From Eledone cirrhosa (lineage: Eukaryota > Mollusca > Cephalopoda > Octopoda > Eledonidae), in the NCBI GenBank assembly GCA_964016885.1, contig OZ024743.1:350604513-350668512 (forward strand): 64,000 nt of DNA, given 5' to 3'. Position 1 is the first letter of the stretch; each line of letters begins with the position of its first letter. A model generated the notes under the pieces. That model was given only the letters and a program-made list of their open reading frames with translations. It did not search any database and was not told where the DNA came from. Of this stretch, positions 22,001-34,100 are shown piece after piece. Position numbers and translations under genes: made by a program.

Positions 22001-25000
22001 CTGTAAGTTTGGAGCTTTACAATACATTTAATGAGTCTCAGCGATTTGAGATCAACTCTCAGCACCTCTGCCCAGGTCTTCTTTAGTCTACCTCTACTGC
22101 AGCTTCCTTCCACAGGGATTTCCTGGCACTTCTTGACCCAGCAATCATCATCCATGCACTTCACATCTCCATACCAATGCAGTCTTCTCTCTTAAACCCA
22201 GTTTTTTCCTCAGTTCATCCAAGCTCTGCCTTTCTCTCACATTTACATTGCACATTGAATTAAATCATGGTTGCTTCATTTCTCTCCGGCTTAGACATGT
22301 CCTGTAGTTGCCCAGGAAGCCCTTAGCAACTGCCTTGAAACAGTTCCATACTGTTCTCTCAATCCTATTGAGCTTATTGGAGAACTTGGTAGACTCAAAC
22401 GCCTTCTTTATCTGAGGTCCAACAAAAATTCCACCTTTGATTTTGGCCTCAGTTAACTTGGGGAAGAACTCAAGAAGGTACTTAAAAGCAGCTGATTCTT
22501 GGTTGAGAGCCTTCACAAACTGCTTCATCAACCCCAACTTAATATGCAGTGGCAGCATGAGCACAATCCTGGGATCAACCAGTGGCTCCCACATGATGTT
22601 CCGGGTCCCAACTACAAATTCTGTTCGCTGCTCCCAGTTCTTTCTTTTGTAGTGGTCAGAGGTGGCTCTGCTGTCCCAAAGGCAGAGGAAGCATTGGAAT
22701 TTGATAAAGCCTCCTAGGAGTTCAAGCAGGAAAGCCACCATCTTAAAGTCTCCAATGATTTCCCAATTGTACTGGTTGTATTGCAGAGCTTCCAAGAGGA
22801 CTTTCACACTGTAATAATCTTCCTTCAGGCAGACTGAATGAGCTAGGGGCAGTGTCGGGAACTTGTTTCCATTGTGGAGGAGGACAGCCTTCAAACTTGT
22901 GGTGGAGCTGTCTATAAATAGCCGCCACTCCTTGGGCACAAACGGCACCCCAATAACGTCAAACAGTCCAGGCACGTCATGGTAGATGCAGAGGCCATCA
23001 CTAAGAGTGTAAAAGCCTGAGAAAGGTTTGTGTCGACTTCTCTGACTTGTCACCTGCACTTCCTCCTTGACCAAGTTCCACTGCTTCATCCTGAAGATGA
23101 ATGCTTAAAACACAACTTACCCTTTATTCAGGGTGCGAAAATCCAGTATCAATAAATCTCTTTAATCCACTTTTTAACAATTTTATACTTTATTGCACTT
23201 TTATAATTTTCTTTAGGTATTACTCTTTATTTTATAATTTTAATTTAACCTGAAACATATATAAAAAAAATCATTTAACATAAGCAAATTAAACTTACAT
23301 ACAACGTAAAATCCAGCATACAAATAATTCTAGTGAATAGCTTAGAATTTTTACAAACCCAAACTTTTAACTGTTTAATAGCACTTTTTTATTTATTTGG
23401 GACCTAAGCAACACAAAAAAAGTGATTACAAGCCAGGAACAGAGAAAAAAATGTTTTTGTTACATGGTGTAATCAGCATACAGGAGTTACCATAGGCATC
23501 ATCATCATCACCATTTTACGTCTGTTCTTCCACGCTAACATGGGTTAACCGGGTTGTACTGTTGTAAGCATTGTCCGGTCGGCTGACCTTGTCTTGCTCA
23601 TACGGGAACGGATTCTGGCTTGATTTCTACAGCTGGATGCCCTTCCTAACACCAACCTCATTTACCGTGAGTGCTGGGTGCTTTTTTTCCGTGGTGCCTA
23701 CACGTCCACTTTACAGTGTGGGCTGGGTGCTTTTTTGCCATGGCACCTCCACGACCACTTTGCAGTGGGAGGGTGTGGGGGCATATTGTCTATATGCTTC
23801 AGCTTTGGCTTGCACCCGTGGGAAGTCGGGTCTTCTGTATTACTGCGTGACGCCAGAGGACATGGTCGTGTGACATCACCTTTGAGAGGTGCAGTTGGAT
23901 AAGGTCGGCTTTTATCATCTCATCCCAGGTCTTCTTGGATCTCCCCACTCCGCAGCTTCCATCGACTTCTAGTGCTCTGCACCTTTTTATGCAGCTGTCA
24001 TCCTTCATACGCATCACATGTCCATACCTACGCAACCTCCTCTCCTGCACACAGCATTTGATTCCTCTTATGTTCAGTCTCTCTCTCAATTCGTTTATGC
24101 TTTGCCGTTCACATGTATTACTATTACACATCCATCAGAGCATGCAAACTTCGTTTCTTTCTAATCTATGCAAGTCTTCTACAGACAGCGCCCAGGTCTC
24201 ACTAACATGTAACATTGCTGTTCATATACACGCATCGTACAGTCTGCCTATCATTTTGAGGGAAAAGCTTTTTGCAGCTAGCAGTGGCAGTAGCTCCCTG
24301 AACTTCTTCCATCCCATTCTTACCCTAGTTATTGTACTTTCCGAACACCCACCTCCGCTGCTAATTCAGTCACCTAGGTAGCAGAAGCTGTCTACTGTTT
24401 CTATAGAGCCCTCCCAGAGTCTGGTGGTGCTTGTTTCCTGTGGCCGTTTGCTGCTTGCTGTCCCAGCACAGCTGCTACATGTGAAGCCTACATTCTTAGT
24501 TAAGCTCCCTGAGATCCCACTACCTTCTTTTAAACTCTTTTGTTATAGCCTGGAGGACAATAATAAACAGGAGAGGGCTTAGGACAAAGCCTTGGTGGAC
24601 CCCAACTTACACACTAAACTCCTCACTATAGTCATTATTAATGTTGACCTTGCTGACAACACCTCTGGCTTGTTCTTCCTTCACTAGCCACTCTTCTACT
24701 TCTAGTTTCCTAAGTGCCCTCCAGATTACAAAATGGGGAACCTTGTCAAAATCTTTCTCTAAGTTGACAAATGCTAAGTAAAGAGGTTTGCTCTTAGCCA
24801 GATACTACTGCAGTTGCCTCACAAGGAAGAGGGCATCTAGGTGCTTTTTCCTGGCGCAAATCTGAACTCCATCTCATCTTGGTTAATTCAAACCCTAATC
24901 AGTTGTACAATGACTCTTTCTGTAACTTTCATTACCTAGTCCATCAGTTTGATGCCATGGTAGTTTCTTGTGTTTAACGCATCACCTTTGCCCTTGTAAC

Positions 25001-25120
25001 AGTTGACAATGATGGTGCTATGCCAGTCATTGGTTATGGTGTGTCTTACCATCCCACATACTTTCAGCATCTCAGCAACTATTCCTGATGGCCCCACTGT
25101 TTTGATATATATACATGCAT

Positions 25121-25180
<60 letters not shown>

Positions 25181-28100
25181 TAATCCCACGTTTATCGAGG
25201 GGGATACGTTCCAGAATCAACCGCGATATAGAGAGACCATAAAGACAACTGTTGTTTTCATAGTTTAAGCCTTAAAATGTCTCTCCTACACGCTTTAAGT
25301 ACATATAAACTCATTAAAACACACCTTTGTATTTAAACACCAAAAACAGCCAGTAACGATTGTTTAGAAACTACCACCAACGATTGTACCACTAGTTATC
25401 AACAACGACCATTACCAGCCACGTTAGCCACTTGGTAATACATTACACGTCTCCAGTCTATCTATGAAGGATTTGTAGTAGGTTAGGGAAAATCACAATC
25501 AGTAAAACAGTAATGAAATGAAAAATAAAAACATTTTTTTATAGTTAAAGCCTTAAGATGCCTTTTCCTTACACCAATGGTCGCCAACCTTTCTAAAACC
25601 GAGGAACCCTCTAAATATTTTGAATTCTTCACGGAACCTATACAATACAAAACTTTTCAAAAAAAATAATAAAGTATTTATTTATTTTAGTGTTTCATGC
25701 GTGTGTATGTAATCGAACACAATGGCTTTTCTGCTGCTGCGCCTCATCAGTGAGTTTAGAAAATCGAGGTCCAACACTAGTTAATGCCAGTCTCATACAC
25801 TCGTCAATTGCTGACAGTTTATTCCTCTTTGTGCAGATTTCCACCAACTCGGAAAACCCTTTTTCGCACAAATTACTAGATGGGAATAAAGTCAAATACT
25901 TCAATGCAAGTTGGCTGATTTCATTAAACTTCCCAATCAAGAATAAGTCGATCCATAGTTCTTTCTTTCTGCTTTCGAATATCACTTTCAGGTCTTCGTT
26001 TGAATTCAAATCCATCAACTGATGTAAGCATTGAGCAGGTAGTAAATTTTTACAATTTGCAGCGTCATTTTCTGACACTAACTGCTCGATCTCGGTGAAC
26101 GGGTTTTTTATCCATAAATTTCCGCTAACAATATCTTTTTCCATCAAGTTAAAATAATCTGAAAAACCTGTGGAAAGCACATTTAAATGAGAAAGAATAA
26201 TCTTCTTTAGATTGCTGGAGTCAAAATTTTCTCTCTTTTTCAATTCTTTTTATAAAGATGTTTAATTTTGATTGAAAATATGTAATAAAATTGATTGAAG
26301 TAAAAATATCTGCATTGTTACCCTGAAGACACTTATTTAGTTTGTTCAGTTCACCAAAAATATCTACTAAATAAGCGAGTTGCACATTCCATTCATTAGT
26401 TTCTAATACACTTGCTCTTTCATCATTCTGTTTTTTTAGAAAAACTATTATTTCTTCTCTCAGTTCAAAAACTCTCTTCATAGCATCCCCAAAAGACAGC
26501 CAATGCACATCATTGTTCAATAACAATCTATTATAATTACTTCCAGAAGATTCACAAATAGATTCAAACATTCTAGAATTTTTTGCTCTTGCATGGATCA
26601 AATTGATAATTTTGACAATGTCTTTCAGCTGGTCATTTAATATTTGAGCATCTCTGTCTTTGAATTTTTTTTAACACAAAACCTCTCGATGAATCATACA
26701 ATGATTTGAAATACAATTTGGGGTCTGTTCTTTAATTTTTGCAATCAAACCAGAATTTTTACCAGTCATTGCAGCTGCTCCATCTGTTGTTATTGAAGTC
26801 AACTTGCTCCAAGATACACCATTTTTTAAAAAATACTCTTCAATGTTATTGAATATATCTTGACCTTTAGTTGTGATGTCTAATGCCAGACAAAACAAAT
26901 ACTCTTCTACTAATTCTTTTTTATCAAGGTCTACAAACCGTACATAGCAAATTAATTGAGCCTTGTTATTAATATCCGTAGTTTCGTCCACTTGCAGTCC
27001 AAAACATGGGCTTTTCTTTAGTGCAGTTAGTATCTGATTTTCTATATCAGAAGAAATATCAATTATCCCTCTTTTTACGGTATTTGCTGACAATGGTAAC
27101 TGGCTTAATTTTTCTTTGTCCTTAATACTGCAGCTTTCAAAAAGATTCTCTGTAGCAATTTTTATACTTGGCAGAATTAACTGTTCTCCTAATGTAAATG
27201 GTTTCTTGTTTTTACCAATCAAATGTGAAATCTCAAAAGATGTTCTTGTTAAAGCTTTATTTCTATCTGACTTTTTACAAAACAAGTCATACATATTAGC
27301 TTGTGAGTTTTTAATGTTGTTTTTCAGTGAAGTAAAGTATTCCAGTGACTTGTTTTTATCATTGGTGTGATTCACAGTCCACGCTGTAAATGTGGCCGTG
27401 TAGGCAACACGGTAAAAACCTCCCAGCCCCACACTGTAAATGTGGTTGGTGTTAGGAAGGGCATCCAGCTGTAGAAAACCCGCCAGACAGTCCACGCTGT
27501 AATGTGGCCGTGTAGGCAACACGGTAAAAACCTCCCAGCCCCACACTGTAAATGTGGTTGGTGTTAGGAAGGGCATCCAACTGTAGAAAACCCGCCAGAC
27601 AGTCCTATGCGAGCAAGACAACCACTCTTGCCTCAAGTGGGAAAACCCCCGTCCAAACCCATGCAAGCGTGAAACACGGACGCTAAACCTGATGATGATG
27701 ATGATGATGATGTGTCTTTTAAGTTTTGCAGGATTTAAACAGCTATTTGATAGAACTTTTGAACATAGCAAACACATGGGCTGATCTGGTGTATCTTTTT
27801 TAGTGTCAGCTTTTTGAAATCCATATCTAACATAATCATCACACCACTGTCTAACCTTACTGCTGGTATCTAACTTCAGCTTCTTTGCAGTAGACATCAT
27901 ATCAATGTTATTTATCTACAGTTAACATTTTTAATATGACATTAATAAACAAGAGAAATTAACAGTTTTTTTAATTACAAAAAGTACTTAAATTAACTTT
28001 AATTTTAGATATTTGGAAAAACTTAACTAGTTAAAAAAAAATTTTAATTTTTAAAAATTGAAATTTCTCCATTTTAGGATGGCAAACATATTATTTAGTC

Positions 28101-31100
28101 TTATAATAATATTAAAATATTAGGGGTTACTGAAAAAGGTGCAAATTTTATGAACAACTAGAAGAAATTTTTTTCAGAGTCCAGCACTTCCTGCATATAC
28201 TACTTTAAGGTCGTATTAAATATTATTGGTAATGTAAATATATTTAAATATCCGCCATACTAAAAGGTGCAAAAAATGCAAATCAGCTGATAGTGTAGAT
28301 GTGCCGATGGTATTGGAAATTAATTCAGATATCTTCTATCTATTTTGACTCAAAGTTAGATATAATATAAGAAGGCTTTAGGCTGCGTTAAACATATATT
28401 AGATTGGAACAAATAAAGTTTAGTCAAATGTTTATGGACATATATATTTATTGTATAAAGTAATTTCTCAATTGTGAATGCAGATGTCATCAAATGAATA
28501 CATAATTGTGTGGCAAAGTTTATAGTGTATGCATGGAATACAAAATTACCTTTGTTAGTAGTCAAAACTTTACAGGCGTTATATTTTCTGTGCAAAGTAC
28601 AACAGAATGTAACGTGTTCTTATTTAGAATTGTCTGTGGAACTGGATGCATGTTGAAAACGACTAGTAAGCGAGTTCACTCAGTGAGGAAACTTTAGATG
28701 ACTTTAAAGCTTTTGTGAGGGCAGCAGATTAAAACATCTTCTCTATTGAAAACATTCTACTGAACTTACGTTGTGGGAACAGCGAACTGACCCTGCCTCT
28801 TGGCTGAGAGACCTCGCTGAACTGAACTTTTCAGTTTAAAGTTATGCTGTCATCGACCAACATTTACTTGTTCGTGATTGGTCAATTTCTAAGTTCAACT
28901 AGTGTATTATGAGTAGTAGTCAAATCCTCGGAATTCAGAAAACTATGTCTTTCCAAGAATTGATGTGAAATTGAAAGTAGTGTTTTCGACGAATTGGAGT
29001 GGAGAACCTGTGTACACTACAATAGTACTTGTTCATTTATACATTGCACCTTTGGCATTTTCTTTGCACCTTTTTCAGAAAACCCAAAATATTAATGGTA
29101 ATGTAAATATTTATTTTTTTTAAGGAACTCGGAGTTTGTTTTACGGAACCCCAAGGTTGCGCGGAACCCATGTTGGTGACCACTGCCTTACACTACACAC
29201 TTCGATCACATTGAAACTTATTTAATAAGTTTAAATTTTAAACACTTTTTATTCAGACGTACATACCTCGATAAGGAAATAGATATATTCTAAAGAAAAA
29301 TCCGGGCTATAGCGAGTATTACCGCGATAGGAAATTGGTTACGTTCCAAAGAAAAATCCGCGATGTAGCGGGACTACGAAAAGTGAACCGCGATATAGCG
29401 GGGGATTACTGTATATATATGTCTATGTCTATAAAGTTATATTCCTGTCTGTTTGTTTGTTCACGAACTACTCCTATGGTTTTGGAGATAGACCCCCATA
29501 ACTATATATATTCTAAAACTACATTGCCCAGGGTACTTGAATAAGTATATCTTAATCAAAGGGTTCCCCGGAGGCACAAAACCCCCACTGAATTTTTTTT
29601 CCCTTCGATTTATATGATATTAAGCCATAGGTAAATGACAAGATATGATGCCTATTCACAAAAGTTTTGAATTTATATTTTGAAAAGAATTATTTACCAG
29701 AAACAAGAACAAGATTTAATAATGTAATTTTGATTTGATATATTACAAAAAATGTTTTCCAATTTTCATGCAGTACATTTTACATTGAGTAATATTGAAA
29801 TGCAGAGTTTTTTCTCCATAAATTATATCACTGATTTAAAATCAATCATCATTTTCTTACAAAAAAAAGGTGTGAAACGCAGCAGGGCGTCGGTAATTCG
29901 GCTAGTATATATATATGTGAAAAACCGGATTTAAAAACTCTCGTTGATATCCTGTATTTAGTGAGCTAAAAAAAACTTAAGAATATTTTTTAAATATGCC
30001 AAGAAATATGTTTTCCATCGTATTCACGTGAAAATAATTAAAAAAAAACGAAGATATTGTCTATCTAAATAAAGCTATTTGTGAAATCAAATTCACTTTA
30101 AAATATTTCTAAATAATTAAAATATTCTTTTTAACAAAAGCAAAAATATAAACACCTACTGTTTAACACCAACTGGTATTTTTCAGTGATATTCACTTAA
30201 TGATTTTCTGATAATTAAAATATCGTCTGTTTAAAGCAGACTCAAATATAGATACTTGAAGTACAAACAACTTGTAGTTTTGAAATCATATTCACTGGGA
30301 AATCACTGAAAAATCTTTTTTTAATAATTATTGTTTCTATTTTAGGCACAAGGCCAGCAATAACCCAGTACATTACTGGTACTTTATTTTATCGTTGGTT
30401 GAATTCATTCTCATGGTTCATTATTCGATATGCATAGTAGCGCATTGGCGTCAACTTCTTGTTGTTGCTCATTAACAGCTCATGATGCCATCCGTCATCG
30501 CCAAAAGGAAAAGATAGAACATACTGCAAACTGTCATAGGACCGATGGGACTCTGAGATTATTTGCAATTGTCCGCCTTTTTCTTTCAACACAATGTGCC
30601 GTGCTTTTGCTTGAAGTTCGGTGCTGTTTTGTATAATAACGGCAACTTCGTTTGCAGTTTGTGCATTGAATATTCTCTCTTGTTCCATTGCTGGTCTCCT
30701 ATCAGGATCAATAATAGTCGAAGCTTCGGGAATATTTTTAGTTTGTTCTTTTGCCATTCAAAATGAAGCAACGTAAGGGTTATATTGTCTGAGTATTATT
30801 TCCAATAATTCAAATATGTCGCGCTGAATGCCATCGTTATGGACTATCCTGAGGATCCAAGAAGTAAATTTGAAGAAATTGGGGCTGTTCGTTGGGATTA
30901 GGGGTTAAGTAACCGACATAATGGTGAATTTGACCATGAATAACGATAGAAGGATTCCATCCACTCCTTGAGGAACTCCCCCCCCCCCCCCACCCGAGAT
31001 GTCATTTGGAACAGGCAGTTGTATTGTCTGAGGTTCTTCCTGAACTCGTTTGCCCTAGTTTGATCAGTACTAAATAAACTGTGAAGTTCCTGGGGTAAAG

Positions 31101-34100
31101 GCTGCAGATTCCCCAACCTGACTTTTCCATTCATACAGCAAAAGTTAGCTGTATCACCAGGAAAAAGCATTGCATGACAACAGACACAGATCTTATTCAT
31201 CTGTCCAACATCAGCAGAGAGGTCATGTCGTTGAACTGTCCTTGCTCTATCCCTAATGGTTTGTTGGCAAAGACGTTCAGTTCTCCGAGCGTCCGATTCA
31301 TGATCTCTCCTTCTGTCTCTTTCCCTCTGTTCCGCCTGACGCTCAGCTCTCCGACCATCCGATTCATGATCTCTCCTTCTTCTGTCTCTTTCCCTCTGTT
31401 CCGCCTGACGCTCAGCTCTCCGACCATCCGATTCATGATCTCTCCTTCTTCTGTCTCTTTCCCTCTGTTCCGCCTGACGCTCAGCTCTCCGACCATCCGA
31501 TTCATGATCTCTCCTTCTTCTGTCTCTTTCCCTCTGTTCCGCCTGACGCTCAGCTCTCCGACCATCCGATTCATGATCTCTCCTTCTTCTGTCTCTTTCC
31601 CTCTGTTCCGCCAGACGTTCAGCTCCCCGACCTTCCGATTCATGATCTCTCCTTCTTCTGTCTCTTTCCCTCTGTTCCGCCTGACGCTCAGCTCTCCGAC
31701 CATCCGATTCATGATCTCTCCTTCTTCTGTCTCTTTCCCTCTGTTCCGCCTGACGCTCAGCTCTCCAACCATCCGATTCATGATCTCTCCTTCTTCTGTC
31801 TCTTTCCCTCTGTTCCGCCTGACGCTCAGCTCTCCGACCATCCGATTCATGATCTCTCCTTCTTCTGTCTCTTTCCCTCTGTTCCGCCTGATGCTCAGCT
31901 CTCCGACCATCCGATTCATGATCTCTCCTTCTTCTGTCTCTTTCCCTCTGTTCCGCCAGACGTTCAGCTCCCCGACCTTCCGATTCATGATCTCTCCTTC
32001 TTCTGTCTCTTTCCCTCTGTTCCGCCTGACGCTCAGCTCTCCGACCATCCGATTCATGATCTCTCCTTCTTCTGTCTCTTTCCCTCTGTTCCGCCTGACG
32101 CTCAGCTCTCCAACCATCCGATTCATGATCTCTCCTTCTTCTGTCTCTTTCCCTCTGTTCCGCCTGACGCTCAGCTCTCCGACCATCCGATTCATGATCT
32201 CTCCTTCTTCTGTCTCTTTCCCTCTGTTCCGCCAGACGTTCAGCTCCCCGACCTTCCGATTCATGATCTCTCCTTCTTCTGTCTCTTTCCCTCTGTTCCG
32301 CCTGACGCTCAGCTCTCCGACCATCCGATTCATGATCTCTCCTTCTTCTGTCTCTTTCCCTCTGTTCCGCCAGACGTTCAGCTCCCCGACCTTCCGATTC
32401 ATGATCTCTCCTGTTTCTGTCTCTTTCCCTCTGTTCTGCCAGACGCGCAGCCCTTGCTTCATCAGTCTCATTGATCCTTCTATTCGCATGCCTGTCCTGA
32501 TCTTGTTGGCGTTGACCACTATCTTGATCACCTTCTTCGGCTCTCCTTAGCCGTGCTTTCTTTCCACTATCGATAGACCAACCAGATGTTTTCTTTCTTC
32601 CTCGTCGAGGCATTATTTAAGAATCGAAAATCGTATTCACCTTATAAAAAATTCCTATTACCTCAACAAATATTTTTTTTAAATCATCATTTAGAAATAT
32701 TTCTAAATAATGAAAATATTGTCTGTTTAAACAACTCGTATTTTTCAAATCATATTCACTTAAAAAATACTTATTAATAATTAAAATATTCTGTTTAAAG
32801 AAAGCTGAAATATATATACTCGGGGAACCCTAATAGGGGGTTAAACCCCTTATTAGAGTTCCCCGGAGGCACAAACCCCCGCTGAAAATTTTTTCCCTTC
32901 GATTTATATGAAATTTAAACCATAGATATGATGCCTATTCACAAAAGTTTTGAATTTATATTTTGAAAAAAATTATTTACAAGAAACAAGAATAAGATTT
33001 AATAATTGTTTCTACTTTAGGCACAAGGCCAGCAATAACCAGTACATTACTGGTACTTTTTATTTTATCGACCCCGTAAGGATGAAAGGCAAAGTTAACC
33101 TCGGCGGGATTTGAACTCAGATTGTAAAGGGACGTAACTATACTAGAAAGCATGGCGTCCAACCCTCTACCGATACTGCCATTTAATAATGTAATTTTGA
33201 TTTGATATATTACAAAAAATAATGTTTTCCAATTTTTCATGCATTACATTTTACATTGAGTAATATTGAAATGCAGAGTTTTTTCTCCATAAATTATATC
33301 ACTGATTTAAAATCAATCATCATTTTCTTACAAAAAAAAGGTGTGAAACGCAGCAGGGCGCCGGTAATTCGGCTAGTATATATATATGTGAAAAACCGGA
33401 TTTAAAAATTCTCGTTGATATCCTGTATTTAGTGAGCTAAAAAAAACTTATTAATAATTAAAATATTCTGTTTGAAGAAAACTGAAATATATATACTCAG
33501 TGTACAAATAATTTGTATTTTTTAAGTCATTTTCATTTAAGAATATTTTTTAAATATGCCAAGAAATGTTTTCCATCGTATTCACTTGAAAATAATTTTA
33601 AAAAAATGAATAGATATTGTCTATGTAAATAAAGCTATTTGTGAAATCAAATTCACTTTAAAATATTTCTAAATAATTGAAATATTCTTTTTAACAAAAG
33701 CAAAAATATAAACACCTGCTGTTTAAACCAACTGGTATTTTTCAGTGATATTCACTTCATTATTTTCTGATAATTAAAATATCGTCTGTTTAAAGAAAGC
33801 TCAAATATAGATACTTGAAGTACAAACAACTTGTAGCTTTGAAATCATATTCACTGGGAAATCACTGAACATCTTTTTTTAATAATTATTAAAAATATTT
33901 CTTGAATGATGAAAATAGTTTATGTCGATTTACGTCAAACTTGTTTTATCCCAATTTCAGGGTTATATCACTTACAGGGCTATTTTTCCATTATGCACCG
34001 TTTTGGCTATTTACGAAGGTATCCTACACACACACAAATATACATATATGTCTCTAACTTAAGTACTGTTACACACACACATACACACACACGTCTCTAA

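Larger units (their letters stand above)
25575..29185 (-). mobile_element. hAT transposon inserted in the MITE
   Basis: 3611 bp bounded by CAATGGTCGCCAACC and, reversed, CAGTGGTCACCAACA, with CCTTACAC exactly repeated outside (25567-25574, 29186-29193). It carries a nearly complete transposase on the minus strand and has received two later insertions. Confidence 0.92.
25178..29411. mobile_element. TA-flanked (pogo/Tc1-mariner-type) MITE split by a hAT
   Basis: Ends CAGTAATCCCACG and, on the other strand, CAGTAATCCCCCG. TA lies directly outside both ends (25176-25177 and 29412-29413). Both arms continue with related text (ggatacgttccagaatcaac against ggttacgttccaaagaaaaa, and ccgcgatata in both). 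Without the inserted hAT the element is about 615 bp and non-coding. Confidence 0.85.

Noticed and set aside
30430..30766. Plus-strand frames opposite the Helitron piece
   Set aside because: Antisense shadows; the minus frame has recognisable Helitron motifs.
31174..32550. 458-codon plus-strand frame and 444-codon second minus-strand frame
   Set aside because: Both are shadows of the 63-bp Helitron coding repeat. The frame with the start MPRRGRKK, the Cys-rich region and Helitron motifs is the real one.
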